Positions 9,323 to 19,409 are shown, counted from the stretch's first letter. The stretch: DNA of 60,360 nt from RGIG8748 sp045576175 (GCA_045576175.1 JAZNFW010000116.1:1-60360); one strand, 5' to 3'. Translations and numbers: made by a program. The notes: generated by a model not told the origin, from the sequence alone.

Positions 9323-11118
9323 TGGAAAGAAAAAGCTTTAGAAAAATCTTAACACTTTCCCTTGTTGTTGTGCTCTCGCTTATGATTACCGTAATGCCGG
9401 TAAGTGCTACATTTAATGTAGCACCTACCGATATCAGAAACGGTGTCGTAACAGTAAGCGGAACAGCAGCAGGCGGAGAGGGTACAGTAAATATTTTTGT
9501 ATTAAATCCCGGCGTTACATCAGCAGCTACACCTGCGGATATTCAGCACATGGGTTCTGTTGAGGCAGCTGCAGATGGCTCCTTCACATACCAGTTGCCC
9601 ATAAGTGTTGATGATACTTTCGTTGATGGTACATTCACATTCTATGTAGGTGGTAACGCTTACGGTGCTCCCGAAAGCAAGAGCTTCTACTATGTATCCT
9701 TTAGCAAGAAACTCACTGCAGCTTTAGCAGTTGATGCTGCAATTATAGATTTAGTTAACGCAAGCGAAGCTGATAAAGAAGCTAAGATTGCAGCTGCAGT
9801 TGCAACTCTCACAGATATCGTAGAACCTGATCCTTCAAATGCGCAGATCCTCAGCTTAAACGATGCATTCTTTGCAGTAGATACTGCTGAGATTGTTAAA
9901 GCTCTTGCTAATTACTATGAACAGACTCCTATCGATTTTGTGACAGATGATGTTGCAGCTGTTACAGAACTTGTAGACACAATAAACAAGCTTTCCTATC
10001 TCCAGGCATTCAGAGAGGGAGAGGGCGAAGTTCTCTTTAATGAACTGGGAAATATTGTTTGTGATGATGTTTTAGGTCTCACAGCAAAGCTTGATGCAAC
10101 AACCACACTTTCTGCTATTCGTTCCGGATTAGGCAGCGGACTTATTTCCTCAATCAATAATTCACTTCTTAATGTAGATATAATAGACGAAAACGATCTT
10201 GCTCAGAAATATGCATACAGCATAATCCTTTATGCATTAAAGAATACAGAAACACTTGGATATGATTATATAGATGATATCCTTACAGCAGCTAATGCAA
10301 ACTATGCACTTCTTGCAATCCCCAACTATCTTGCACTTACAACAGGCAAGTCTTCTGCAAATGCTCAGTTAGCTGCAGGAAAAGCAGCTCTTAATGCTTC
10401 CAACCTTGCAACAACTATTGAAGCTGCAGCTACAACTTCTAGCAACCAGGGAACCCTTCCTCCTTTAGGTACAGACAGAGAAGATGACGACGATGATTTC
10501 GGCAGAGGAGAAACAGTTACATTTGGACCCGGCGTAGCAACAAGCCCCGCAGATCCTATTATCCCTGTAACACCTGTAGTTCCCGAAGTTAAGGATGTAT
10601 TTAGTGACATCGCAGGCTTTGACTGGGCAAAAGAAGCAATCGAAAACCTTGCTGCAAAAAATATCATAGCAGGTACAGGTGATGGCAGCTTCAATCCCGA
10701 AGGTCAGCTCACAAGAGAGCAGGCAGCAAAGATTGTATGCCTTGCACTCGGCTTTGAAATCCCCGCACAGGCAGAAGGCGCATTTGCAGACGAAATTGCA
10801 GGCGCTTGGTATCAGCCTTACCTTGCAGCAGCAAGAGCTAACGGTATAGCAAACGGCCAGGGTGAAAACCTCTTTGGCATAGGCGATAGCATTTCCAGAC
10901 AGGACTTTGCAGCTATGCTCTACAGAGCACTTGGCGTTAGCGAAACTGCAGAACTCACATTTGCAGATGCACAGGATATCAGCGATTATGCAAAAGATGC
11001 AGTTGCATACCTTGCAGGCAAAAAGGTTATAAACGGTTATACCGATGGCACATTCAAACCTGCAGCGTCCATAACACGCGCAGAAGCAGCTAAGTTAGTT
11101 TACGAACTTATTAAATAA
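9322..11118 (+). CDS. S-layer-homology protein with N-terminal Ig-like domain and three C-terminal SLH domains
   Basis: This 598-residue surface protein has a signal peptide (1-29, ending VSA), an Ig-like module (about 30-130, DGSFTYQL and GTFTFYVGG) matching the N-terminal modules of the beta-helix protein at 1540, and a mostly helical middle. A Pro/acidic linker (around DREDDDDDFGRGE, about 385-398) leads to three SLH repeats at about 424-480, 483-540 and 546-598. Repeat landmarks are AAKNIIAGTGDGSFNPEG, ARANGIANGQGENLFG and AGKKVINGYTDGTFKP. Three SLH repeats normally bind pyruvylated secondary wall polymer and hold a protein on the surface. Translation is coupled to the preceding gene by TAATG. 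It may be a scaffold or binding protein for the glycan handled by the locus; the helical middle is unrecognised. Confidence 0.85.
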   Translation: MERKSFRKILTLSLVVVLSLMITVMPVSATFNVAPTDIRNGVVTVSGTAAGGEGTVNIFVLNPGVTSAATPADIQHMGSVEAAADGSFTYQLPISVDDTFVDGTFTFYVGGNAYGAPESKSFYYVSFSKKLTAALAVDAAIIDLVNASEADKEAKIAAAVATLTDIVEPDPSNAQILSLNDAFFAVDTAEIVKALANYYEQTPIDFVTDDVAAVTELVDTINKLSYLQAFREGEGEVLFNELGNIVCDDVLGLTAKLDATTTLSAIRSGLGSGLISSINNSLLNVDIIDENDLAQKYAYSIILYALKNTETLGYDYIDDILTAANANYALLAIPNYLALTTGKSSANAQLAAGKAALNASNLATTIEAAATTSSNQGTLPPLGTDREDDDDDFGRGETVTFGPGVATSPADPIIPVTPVVPEVKDVFSDIAGFDWAKEAIENLAAKNIIAGTGDGSFNPEGQLTREQAAKIVCLALGFEIPAQAEGAFADEIAGAWYQPYLAAARANGIANGQGENLFGIGDSISRQDFAAMLYRALGVSETAELTFADAQDISDYAKDAVAYLAGKKVINGYTDGTFKPAASITRAEAAKLVYELIK

Positions 11119-11130
11119 TAGGAGGGATAA

Positions 11131-14091
11131 ATGATGAAGAAATTAATAGCTCTTTTTATAGCTGTAAGTATGATTTTGACTATCGTTCCCTCTGTTGTAG
11201 CAACAGCGGACAATGGGGTTCTTACAGCAAACGAACAGTCACTTAACCGTGTATACGGCTTAGGTCTTATGCCCCATATAGCAAGAGACCAGTATGCAGG
11301 CGAAGCACAGATCACCAGAGGCGAGCTTGCTTGGATACTCCAGAATATCTATAGCTATATAGAAACAACCAACTCTACAGACTTTACATGGCAGTTCTAT
11401 GGAAACAGTGCTCTTGACAACGATGTGTTAAAGATGCCTCCTGTAGATTCAATCCCCACATTCCAGGATGTTAACCAGTCTCACTGGGCATTTGGACTTA
11501 TTGAAACTGTAGCAAAAGCAGGCATCATGAACGGTGTATCTGCTACAGAATTCCGTCCCGATGATTACATCACAGTAGAACAGCTTGTTAAATGTATCGT
11601 TGCACTTCTTGGCTACGAAGCTAAGGCTCAGTACTACGGTGGCTATCCCAATGGTTATATGAGAGTTGCCAGCGAGCTTGATATTCTCGACGGTGTAAAT
11701 GCTTACGGCGTAGCTACAAACGATACACTTGTTAAGCTTCTTGATAACTCTCTCGAAACAAGACTTATGAGCTCCGACTCTTTAGTTGGCGATGGAAACG
11801 ATCAGTACCTTGTAAGCCAGACTACAAATGAAACCTTTCTTACAGGCATTCTTGGACTTGGCAAAGCAGAGGGCACAATGTCCGACAACTCTATAACAGG
11901 ACTTTTGAATGACAGTATAGTAGAAACAAACGAATTTGTAATAAACAACACTCTTCTTAAGGCAGAATCTGTAGTTGCAAACACAATGTACAATTTCATA
12001 GGCCGTGATGTTGAGTGCTACTATGTAAAAGATGCAAAGAGCAGAAAGGCTAACCAGGTAGTTTATGCAGCTCTCACAGGCAAAGACACAGTTACAACAA
12101 TTGTTCCCGAGGATTTTATAAGCTACTCTGCAGGTCAGTTTAACTACTACAATGGCGAAAGGGAAGACAAAGTAAAGGTTACAGACCTCTTTGCACTCAT
12201 CTACAACGGCAAGGCTCGTACAACTTACGATGCAAGCATATTCGATATCGAACAGGGTTCAATCAAGATTATAAAAGCACCCAAGGGTTCTATGGATATT
12301 GTTATAATCGAAGATTACGAAACATGGTATGTAGCTGCATCCGATAAGGATAAGCAGATTATCTACAACCGTTTTGAAGGTGCAGGTTTAAGCGCAATCT
12401 GTGCAGATGACTATAATTACATTACAGTTTACAAGGCAGACGGTACAGCAGGTGCTATTACCGATATCGAAGCAGGTATGGTAATTGATGTTGCTGCAAA
12501 CGGCGATTGTGTAACAATTTATATAAACGATGCTTCCGAAGCACTTGTTATCGAAGCTCTTGAAAATGTTGGCGGAGTAGACAAGTATATTTCCGGCGAC
12601 AGATCTTTCGAAGTAGCTAGTGTATATGCAAACTATGATGCAGGTATCAAGTTTAAAACTGGCGACGAAGTAACAGTTTATTTAAATAAGTTTGGCAAGA
12701 TTGCATGGGCTATCTACGGTGTAGAAGAAACCTACAAGGTTGGTCGAATTCTTGACCTCGAAAACCGTATGGAAGATATGAAGACAGAGGCTGCCTTCCT
12801 TATCTACGATATCACTGATAAGACAGGTGTTACCTACTATGCAAACAGCAAGGTGGTTGTAAGTAACTCTGTAGGTGTAGAAACACCATATCGTGATATG
12901 ACAGCTCTTGTAACCTATATTAAAAATCTTTCCGATTATCGCAGTATCATAAGATATCAGGTAAACGCTGACAAGAAGATTACCTATATTGAATTCCCGA
13001 TTCTTGACGGTGCAACATATCCTATGGATAAGCTCACACTTATCTATGATAATGTTAATGACGCTTCTATTAAGTATCGTAACAGCAACTTCGGTGCTAA
13101 GTTTATTGTAGATAGCACCACACAGGTAATCTGTCACTTCGACCCTGCAAAGATGGACGATATGGAAAACTACGAAGTACAGACAACATCCCAGGCTTTC
13201 GAAAACGAAAAGGATTACGGTGAATCTGGTGATGGTGTTGGTAAAGATGTTAAGGCATATGTAACGAAGAGAGGCTCCAAGAAGGCAGAATATATCACAT
13301 ACGAGGGTGCTTCACAGGCGGCAGCTCTTACATACACAAACTCCGGTACTAACTTTATAGTTGTTAAGAACTGCAAAAACATCTACGATACAACAGAAGA
13401 AGCAGTGGTACCTTCAATAAGTGGTATGAGCTGTAAGGCTAATGCCAGTGCAAAGGGCGCCGAGACAACACTCAAGCTTCGTGCAAATGCTACTGTTACA
13501 GATCTTCTCGGCAACTCCTTCAACGGAACAATTGAACCCGGTGATATAGTATTCTACGGCACAGATGAAGAAGGATATGTTACAAAACTTTCTGTACTTT
13601 GGGATGAAAATGGTGTTAACCCCGCAAGCTCCACCGGTACACTCGGTGCAATTGCAGGTTCCACAGGCTTAAATAACACTGCTGCAGCAAGTGGCAATAC
13701 CCCGGCTGTATTGGGTAACCCCTTCACACTTAATGGTGCTAATGAAATCAAGACCTATAGTTTTGGTGCCGGTCCTGTTGCTGTATTCTACGGCTCACTC
13801 TTAAACTACAACTATGGTGCATTGGAACTTACAACACAGGATATCCAGGCAAACGGATATACTCCCGGATTAGCAAACTACAGAGATTCCATATGGACAA
13901 CACCTACAAACTCCATCTATGTAACACTTTCCGGTAAGGATAATGTTCAGGCATTCTACGGGGCAACAGCTTCTATAGCTCATCTCAGACCTTACTCGGA
14001 TTACAAGGAAACCTGCACAAGAGTTATCGTAATGTCTAACTATGCTCAGATTTCCAAGGTTATATTCATAAACGGTAGTTTAGAAAGATAA
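11131..14091 (+). CDS. SLH-containing S-layer-type surface protein
   Basis: This 986-residue protein has a signal peptide (about 1-25) and SLH-like repeats at the N-terminal end (about 36-190; FQDVNQSHWAFGLIETVAK and GIMNGVSATEFRPDD are the clearest). The remaining roughly 780 residues are beta-rich and contain repeated short units of the kind seen in S-layer proteins (GDEVTVYLNKFGKIAWAIYG, IEAGMVIDVAANGDCVTIYI). No catalytic domain is evident, so a structural surface role is most likely. AGGAGGG lies directly upstream; ATG 11131 is followed by a second ATG at 11134 that could also serve. The gap to the upstream SLH gene is 12 bases, and a strong hairpin after the stop ends the operon. Confidence 0.8.
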   Translation: MMKKLIALFIAVSMILTIVPSVVATADNGVLTANEQSLNRVYGLGLMPHIARDQYAGEAQITRGELAWILQNIYSYIETTNSTDFTWQFYGNSALDNDVLKMPPVDSIPTFQDVNQSHWAFGLIETVAKAGIMNGVSATEFRPDDYITVEQLVKCIVALLGYEAKAQYYGGYPNGYMRVASELDILDGVNAYGVATNDTLVKLLDNSLETRLMSSDSLVGDGNDQYLVSQTTNETFLTGILGLGKAEGTMSDNSITGLLNDSIVETNEFVINNTLLKAESVVANTMYNFIGRDVECYYVKDAKSRKANQVVYAALTGKDTVTTIVPEDFISYSAGQFNYYNGEREDKVKVTDLFALIYNGKARTTYDASIFDIEQGSIKIIKAPKGSMDIVIIEDYETWYVAASDKDKQIIYNRFEGAGLSAICADDYNYITVYKADGTAGAITDIEAGMVIDVAANGDCVTIYINDASEALVIEALENVGGVDKYISGDRSFEVASVYANYDAGIKFKTGDEVTVYLNKFGKIAWAIYGVEETYKVGRILDLENRMEDMKTEAAFLIYDITDKTGVTYYANSKVVVSNSVGVETPYRDMTALVTYIKNLSDYRSIIRYQVNADKKITYIEFPILDGATYPMDKLTLIYDNVNDASIKYRNSNFGAKFIVDSTTQVICHFDPAKMDDMENYEVQTTSQAFENEKDYGESGDGVGKDVKAYVTKRGSKKAEYITYEGASQAAALTYTNSGTNFIVVKNCKNIYDTTEEAVVPSISGMSCKANASAKGAETTLKLRANATVTDLLGNSFNGTIEPGDIVFYGTDEEGYVTKLSVLWDENGVNPASSTGTLGAIAGSTGLNNTAAASGNTPAVLGNPFTLNGANEIKTYSFGAGPVAVFYGSLLNYNYGALELTTQDIQANGYTPGLANYRDSIWTTPTNSIYVTLSGKDNVQAFYGATASIAHLRPYSDYKETCTRVIVMSNYAQISKVIFINGSLER

Positions 14092-14099
14092 TTTTATTA

Positions 14100-14132
14100 A
14101 AATTCGGTGGGGAATTTTTCCCCACCGGATTT
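14100..14132 (+). terminator. Intrinsic terminator after the surface-protein operon
   Basis: A 13-bp stem (14100-14112 with 14120-14132, one G-T wobble) encloses a 7-base loop. The core is CGGTGGGG with CCCCACCG. The T-run is short, being formed mostly by the stem's own ATTT end. It lies just 9 bases past the stop of the SLH gene. Confidence 0.75.
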
Positions 14133-14280
14133 CTAATACTTGCTTTAGAAACGAGCAATAATGCAGAGACCACTACTTTCCGAAACGATATAAGAAAAAA
14201 GGTTGGATAAACAAGATTTCTAAGTATTGTATCTATGAAAATTATTTTAATTAATAGTCCTTTTAAATTTGAAAACTCGG

Positions 14281-14778
14281 CAGAAATATATAGAGTGCAT
14301 CAATGACGGAAATGATATAGTTATTTTCGTGCGCGACTAATTACACCAATGTAGATGAGATTAACTTCAACATTTCACAAAGAGCACTCACACTTATAAC
14401 AATCGAAAGCAATATGATATCCTATAATTTTAAAAAAGGTTAATAGGGTAACCATTATAAATATATCCTCCCGACAAAGAGTTTTTGGGCTAGCCTATGA
14501 GCTTTTAAAAACAGGGAAAATAAAATACAGATTTTAGAATACATAAAGGGCACAAGCAACAGCTTATGGAGCTTTCTTATGGTACAGAAAAGACTGTGGT
14601 AGCTTCATTGAGAGCACCGAGTGTGTATTACAATTACTTTGAAAATGCAAATGCATACATAAGTGCTTATTCTTCCGATGCAGGAACGATGAAAGCATTT
14701 GTAGATGGTATATTAGGTGATTTTGACTTTACAGGAAAGTCACCTGTAAGAATGGCACCTATACCTGTACAAGAATAG
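14281..14778 (+). pseudogene. Decayed GH3 glycosidase remnant
   Basis: Pieces of a GH3 gene are recognisable in order by comparison with the intact gene that follows. 14281-14337 encodes KYIECINDGNDIVIFVRD and then hits a TAA; it matches intact residues about 292-309. The next piece (INFNISQRALTLI, then VTIINIS) matches about 363-402, the next (IQILEYIK) about 423-431. The last, from 14566, runs to an intact C-terminus matching about 472-538. Codons for roughly 310-361 and 439-471 are deleted, the frame shifts between pieces, and the whole catalytic barrel is missing. The only remaining ORF (14566-14778) is a deletion junction that joins MELS to YGTEKTVV and is not a real gene. The preceding stretch 14133-14280 holds nothing I recognise. 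Confidence 0.9.
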
Positions 14779-14794
14779 TAAGGAGAATGACAAA

Positions 14795-16411
14795 ATGACC
14801 AGACCAAAATTAAGTGAAATGACTCTTCGCGAGAAGATAGGACAAACAGGAATGCCCGGACCCAATGTTATAAGACAAGGTGTAGTAAAATACGGCGGTT
14901 ATGATAACTACTTAAATGCGGTTCCCTTTTCGGGCATATACATAGATCGTTCTATGGTAGATAAAGACGGCAACACCTTCACTTCCAAAGAGGTACTCGG
15001 AAAGACACTTACCGATTCATCCAAAAATCTCAAGATACCTATGCTTGTAACCTGCGATTTTGAGCTTGGTCCAAAGCAAATGTTTTCCGAGCTTCACAGA
15101 ATACCATCCAATCTTTCGGTGGCGGCAGCACGCTCCAAGGAATTGGCATACAAGAGGGCTTACTACTTTGCAAAAGAGGTTATGTCCCTTGGTGTCAACT
15201 GGATTTTCGGACCCGTTGGTGACCTAGTTGTAAACTTTTTCGCTCAGTCTGTAAGATACCTTGGCGAAGATCCCGAGAATGCAAAACAGCTTTACCCCGA
15301 AATGATAAAGGGTATGCAGGACGCCGGCGCTGCTGCTTGTGCAAAGCACTTCCCAGGCGGCGGTACAGAGTATAGAGACCAGCATTTCTGCGCAACATAC
15401 AACAATGCCACAGTAGAAGAATGGTTTAAAAAAGAAGGGGAAATCTGGAAAGCTGCAATTGAGGCAGGCGCCAAGACCTTTATGATAGGCCACGCACCTG
15501 CTCCCAACTTTGACAACTCCTGTGCAAGAGGCAAGGTAGTAAGACCGGCTTCCGCATCTAAGAAGATTATAGATATCTTGAGAAAAGATTTGGGATTTGA
15601 CGGACTTATAGTAAGCGATGCTGTAAGTATGCGTTCCCTTTCCTCCGCATTCGGAAGCGACGAAGATATCTATGTAGAGTGCTTCAATGCAGGAAATGAC
15701 ATAGTTCTCTTTGTACACGACAATTATATCGACATAATGGAAAAGGCTGTAAAAGACGGCAGAGTAAGTATGGAAAGGCTAGACGAGGCAGTAGAAAGAG
15801 TCTTGGACCTTAAAGAAGAACTTGGTCTCTTTGATGGCGTAAAGCTTGCTCCTCTTCTTACCGAAGAAGAAAACAAGCTTTTTGATGAAGTTAATTACTC
15901 TATTTCCCAAAAAGCACTCACGCTTGTGGTTAACGAACACAATATGCTTCCCTTTAACCCCGAAAAGGTCAAGAGGGCAACCATAATAAATATATCTCCC
16001 GATGCAGGTTTTTTAGGTGACCTTGAAGCTATGAAAGAGGAATTTGAAAGAAGGGGCATTAAAGCACAGATTTTAGAATACATAAAGACAAAAGAACAGT
16101 TTATGGAGCTTTCTGAAACAGAAGACATAATAGTGTATGCTTGTGCCCCTGGAAGAATGGACTTCTATAGTTCTCCACAGGATTTAAGCACACTCTTCCA
16201 CTCACTTTCCTTTGGTGCGGAAAAGACGGTAGTAGCATCCTTTAAGGCACCGAGTGTGTATTACAACTATTTTGAAAATGCAAATGCGTATATCAATGCA
16301 TATTCCTCAGACGCAGGAACAATGAAAGCTTTTGTCAGCGGTATATTGGGTGATTTCAAAATTGATGGTGTTTCACCCGTAAGATTGGCACCCATCAAGA
16401 TAGAAGAGTAG
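14795..16411 (+). CDS. GH3 glycoside hydrolase, NagZ-like (beta-N-acetylhexosaminidase type)
   Basis: This 538-residue cytoplasmic protein has no signal peptide. The N-terminal TIM barrel (about 1-345) carries KHFPGGG at 184-190, followed by D195-Q-H197, which fits the Asp-His acid/base dyad of NagZ-type GH3 enzymes. The nucleophile candidate is D275 in IVSDAVSM. A C-terminal alpha/beta domain (about 360-538) resembles the second domain of Bacillus NagZ. It probably removes terminal beta-linked sugars (GlcNAc or similar) from imported oligosaccharides; a phosphorylase activity, known in some His-dyad GH3 proteins, is an alternative. AAGGAGAATGAC precedes ATG 14795. The next GH3 gene starts 16 bases downstream, so the pair is co-transcribed. 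The insertion of Gly where NagZ has His/Asp in KHFPG(H/D)G is a small deviation. Confidence 0.85.
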   Translation: MTRPKLSEMTLREKIGQTGMPGPNVIRQGVVKYGGYDNYLNAVPFSGIYIDRSMVDKDGNTFTSKEVLGKTLTDSSKNLKIPMLVTCDFELGPKQMFSELHRIPSNLSVAAARSKELAYKRAYYFAKEVMSLGVNWIFGPVGDLVVNFFAQSVRYLGEDPENAKQLYPEMIKGMQDAGAAACAKHFPGGGTEYRDQHFCATYNNATVEEWFKKEGEIWKAAIEAGAKTFMIGHAPAPNFDNSCARGKVVRPASASKKIIDILRKDLGFDGLIVSDAVSMRSLSSAFGSDEDIYVECFNAGNDIVLFVHDNYIDIMEKAVKDGRVSMERLDEAVERVLDLKEELGLFDGVKLAPLLTEEENKLFDEVNYSISQKALTLVVNEHNMLPFNPEKVKRATIINISPDAGFLGDLEAMKEEFERRGIKAQILEYIKTKEQFMELSETEDIIVYACAPGRMDFYSSPQDLSTLFHSLSFGAEKTVVASFKAPSVYYNYFENANAYINAYSSDAGTMKAFVSGILGDFKIDGVSPVRLAPIKIEE

Positions 16412-16427
16412 TAAGGAGGCATATAAA

Positions 16428-18089
16428 ATGGCTAAACCAAAATTAAGTGAAATGACTCTTCGTGAAAAGATAGGACAAACAGGAATGCCCGGCCCGGGAG
16501 TAGTTAGGGCAGGCATTGTAGAACACGGTGGCTACAAGGAGTATTTAAGTGCATTCCCCTTTGGCGGAATTTATCTTGACCGTTCTATGATAGATAAAGA
16601 CGGCAACAAGTTTGAGTCTCCATATCAGGTTTCAAAAACTCTTGCAGATGCAAGCAACAGCTTAAAGTATCCTATTTTTGTAAGTGCCGATGCAGAGTTC
16701 GGTGCACAGGGTATATTTCCTGAGCTTCACGCTATATCCACTAACCTCTCGGTAGGTGCGGCAAACGACGGAGAACTTGCAAGAGAAAGAAGCTATATGT
16801 GGGCAAGAGAAATGCAGCTTATGGGCGTTAACTGGCCTTTCGGACCTGTTGGCGATTTAAAGAACAGCTTCTTCTCATCATCTACAACCCGTTCTATAGC
16901 AAGTGCAGATAATGCACATATAGTAAGAGATATGCTCCCCTATATGATAGAGGGTGTACAAAAAGCAGGCGTTGCTGCCTGTGCAAAGCACTTCCCCGGA
17001 GGATTTGGCGGTTACCGCGACGGTCACTTTGCTTCTACAGGGAGTGTAAAGGGGCTCAAGAACTTAAATAAAGAAGAATATATGAAAAAATGGAACGAAA
17101 AATATCGTCCCATCTGGAAAGCAGCAGTAGACGCAGGTGTTAAATCCTTTATGACGGCGCACGGTGCTATGCCTGCTGTGGATGATTCCGTAACAAGAGG
17201 AACCAATATAAGACCTGGTTCAGCATCCAAGAAGGTTGTAGGGCTCCTTAGAGAAGACCTTGGCTTTAACGGCGTAATCGTAACAGATGCTGTAAGTATG
17301 AGAAATCTCTCCTCATCTTTTGAGTACGAAGATATCTATATTGAGTGCTTCAACGCAGGTAACGATGTAATCCTCTTTGTTCGTGACGACTACTTTGAAA
17401 TTATGGAAAAAGCAGTTTTAGACGGCAGAATAAGTATGGAACGACTCGATGAGTCCGTACAACGTATTCTTGATATGAAAGAAGAAATCGGACTCTTTGA
17501 TGGTGAAATCAAGCCCGCAAGAGCACTTACAGATGAAGAAAACGAATACTTCAACAAGGTAAACTACGACATCGCAAAGAAGGCTCTCACCCTCGTTAAA
17601 AACGATGGAAATATGCTTCCCTTCGATGCAAATAAGGTAAAGAACGTTACCATAATAAATATTTCTCCCTACAAGCCCTTCTTAGATGATATCGGCCATA
17701 TGGTAAAAGCATTTGAAGAACGTGGCATAAGAGCAAATGTTATGGAATATGTAAAAACCAAGGAACAGTTAAGGGAACTCTCTGAGACCGAAGATATAAT
17801 CATCTACGCATGCTATATGTCTAAGTCTCGCCCTCAGGGAATGTCATTCTATTCCTCAAAGGAGGATATGAGTACACTTTTCCACTCCCTTTCATACGGA
17901 GCAGAAAAGACAGTTGTAGCATCTTTTGGTCAGCCTTCAATTTACTACAACTATTTCGAAAATGCCGATGCATTCATAAATGCATATTCTCCCGATATAG
18001 GAACAATGAGAGCATTTGTCGATGCAATTTTAGGCGATTTTGAATTCACAGGCAAGTCCCCGGTAAGACTTACACCGGAGCTTATGTAA
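16428..18089 (+). CDS. GH3 glycoside hydrolase, NagZ-like, tandem paralogue
   Basis: This 553-residue cytoplasmic enzyme is a close paralogue of the preceding gene; the first 20 residues are nearly identical. It has KHFPGGFGG from 187, the dyad D198-G-H200, and a nucleophile candidate D287 in VIVTDAVSM. An extra segment after the dyad (about 203-222, charged KGLKNLNKEEYMKK) distinguishes it from its neighbour and could alter substrate access. The C-terminal NagZ-like second domain is complete. GTAAGGAGGC lies upstream of ATG 16428. Retaining two intact copies next to a decayed third suggests subfunctionalisation, for example for different linkages or chain positions of the same glycan. Confidence 0.85.
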   Translation: MAKPKLSEMTLREKIGQTGMPGPGVVRAGIVEHGGYKEYLSAFPFGGIYLDRSMIDKDGNKFESPYQVSKTLADASNSLKYPIFVSADAEFGAQGIFPELHAISTNLSVGAANDGELARERSYMWAREMQLMGVNWPFGPVGDLKNSFFSSSTTRSIASADNAHIVRDMLPYMIEGVQKAGVAACAKHFPGGFGGYRDGHFASTGSVKGLKNLNKEEYMKKWNEKYRPIWKAAVDAGVKSFMTAHGAMPAVDDSVTRGTNIRPGSASKKVVGLLREDLGFNGVIVTDAVSMRNLSSSFEYEDIYIECFNAGNDVILFVRDDYFEIMEKAVLDGRISMERLDESVQRILDMKEEIGLFDGEIKPARALTDEENEYFNKVNYDIAKKALTLVKNDGNMLPFDANKVKNVTIINISPYKPFLDDIGHMVKAFEERGIRANVMEYVKTKEQLRELSETEDIIIYACYMSKSRPQGMSFYSSKEDMSTLFHSLSYGAEKTVVASFGQPSIYYNYFENADAFINAYSPDIGTMRAFVDAILGDFEFTGKSPVRLTPELM

Positions 18090-18110
18090 AAAGAAAAGAG
18101 GCGTATTAAA

Positions 18111-19409
18111 ATGGCAAAATTCAGCGTAGGTTTTGGAAAGGTAGACATTACTCCTCCCTTGGATACACTCCTTTATGGCTATCCCAGAGAGCGCAGAGCA
18201 CAGAAAGTTCTTGATTCACTCTGGCTACGAGCAATGGCAATATCAAACGGGAATGATACAGTTCTCTTTTTGAGCGGCGACCTTTGCGCAATCGACAGAC
18301 ACGTATGGGCGCAAATAAAGAAAGACCTTGCCGTAAAGCTCGGTTTAAAGGCAGAAAACATTCTTTTTGCCTGCACACATACTCACTCCGGCCCAGCTAC
18401 TCGCGGTAGTGCAGGTTGGGGTGCTATAAATTCAGAATATATCACATCTGTTATAGTTCCTGCTTGCTATGAATCCGGCAAAATGGCTTTGGACTCTATG
18501 CAGGAAGCTGTTATGGGTGTGGGCACTATAGACTGCCACGCCGCTATGAACAGACGCCAGATAAAAGATGGTGAAGTCATTTTAGGTCAGAACCCCACAG
18601 GTCCCTACGATCCTACAATGACAGTAATTACATTTAAAAATCCAAGTGGCAACACAATAGCGTCCTTTGTACACTATGCTTGTCACCCCACAGTGGCAGG
18701 TGCAAATCTCTCTGTTACAAGAGACTGGCCCGGCTATGTGGTAGACAGACTGGAAGAAATTACCGGTTCACCCTGTATTTACTTTAATGGTGCAGAGGGT
18801 GATGTAGGCCCCCGTCTTTCCAACGGTAGAACCACAGCAACAGAACCCTATATAGCACAGATAGGTTTAACCGCTGCAGACGATGCGCAGAGAGCTTATG
18901 AATCTATTACAGAGTTTAAGGCTCCTTCGCTCAAAGTCCTCACCGGAATCACAAAGTATCCTTACATTTCGCTTCCCACATTGGAAGAAGTAGAAGCAGA
19001 ACTCAAGGCACTCGGCGATCCCGATAAGCTCGTGGCAACACAGATTTCCAAGTATACACAGTACTGCAAGATAAGAGATATCCACCTTGCAGGAGAAGAA
19101 ATGCCCGACCATCTTGATGTTGAGGTAACTGCAATAGCATTAGACGATCTTGCTATAGTTCCCTTTGGTTTTGAAGCTTTCTGCGAGCATGCATTAAACT
19201 TAAAAAAGAAATCTCCCTACAAGGATACAATTTTTATGGGACTTACAGGCGGAAGCTTTGGTTATCTTCCCACATTGGAGCAGATTCCCTACGGTGGATA
19301 CGAGGTTCAGTCCTTCCACGCTGCAAGCATTCCTCAGTTTGATGATAACCTTGGAAACATCATAATAGATCAGGTTGTTGAGATTTTAAGCAAACTTAAA
19401 AATAACTAA
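18111..19409 (+). CDS. Neutral/alkaline ceramidase-fold hydrolase, probably not a ceramidase
   Basis: This 432-residue protein has no signal peptide. It has the hallmark start of the neutral ceramidase N-terminal family (VGFGKVDITPP) and the Zn-binding region THTHSGP (H90, H92). A further likely ligand is H192 in HYACHPTVAG. In true neutral ceramidases the nucleophilic Ser lies in a GDVSP motif; here the position reads GDVGP (residues 230-234), so that Ser is Gly. The protein is intracellular and shorter than ceramidases, with no C-terminal Ig-like domain visible. I infer a Zn-dependent hydrolase acting on a sugar-linked amide or ester, in keeping with its position between GH3 genes and a sugar isomerase, but the substrate is unknown. 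AAAGAGGC precedes ATG 18111. A close paralogue follows. Confidence 0.75.
   Translation: MAKFSVGFGKVDITPPLDTLLYGYPRERRAQKVLDSLWLRAMAISNGNDTVLFLSGDLCAIDRHVWAQIKKDLAVKLGLKAENILFACTHTHSGPATRGSAGWGAINSEYITSVIVPACYESGKMALDSMQEAVMGVGTIDCHAAMNRRQIKDGEVILGQNPTGPYDPTMTVITFKNPSGNTIASFVHYACHPTVAGANLSVTRDWPGYVVDRLEEITGSPCIYFNGAEGDVGPRLSNGRTTATEPYIAQIGLTAADDAQRAYESITEFKAPSLKVLTGITKYPYISLPTLEEVEAELKALGDPDKLVATQISKYTQYCKIRDIHLAGEEMPDHLDVEVTAIALDDLAIVPFGFEAFCEHALNLKKKSPYKDTIFMGLTGGSFGYLPTLEQIPYGGYEVQSFHAASIPQFDDNLGNIIIDQVVEILSKLKNN

Noticed and set aside
14566..14778. 70-residue ORF that looks like a small gene
   Set aside because: It is the C-terminal scrap of the decayed GH3 copy, beginning at a deletion junction and lacking a proper ribosome-binding site.
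18111..19409. A true neutral ceramidase
   Set aside because: The catalytic Ser of the GDVSP motif is Gly, there is no secretion signal, and the gene sits among sugar enzymes.
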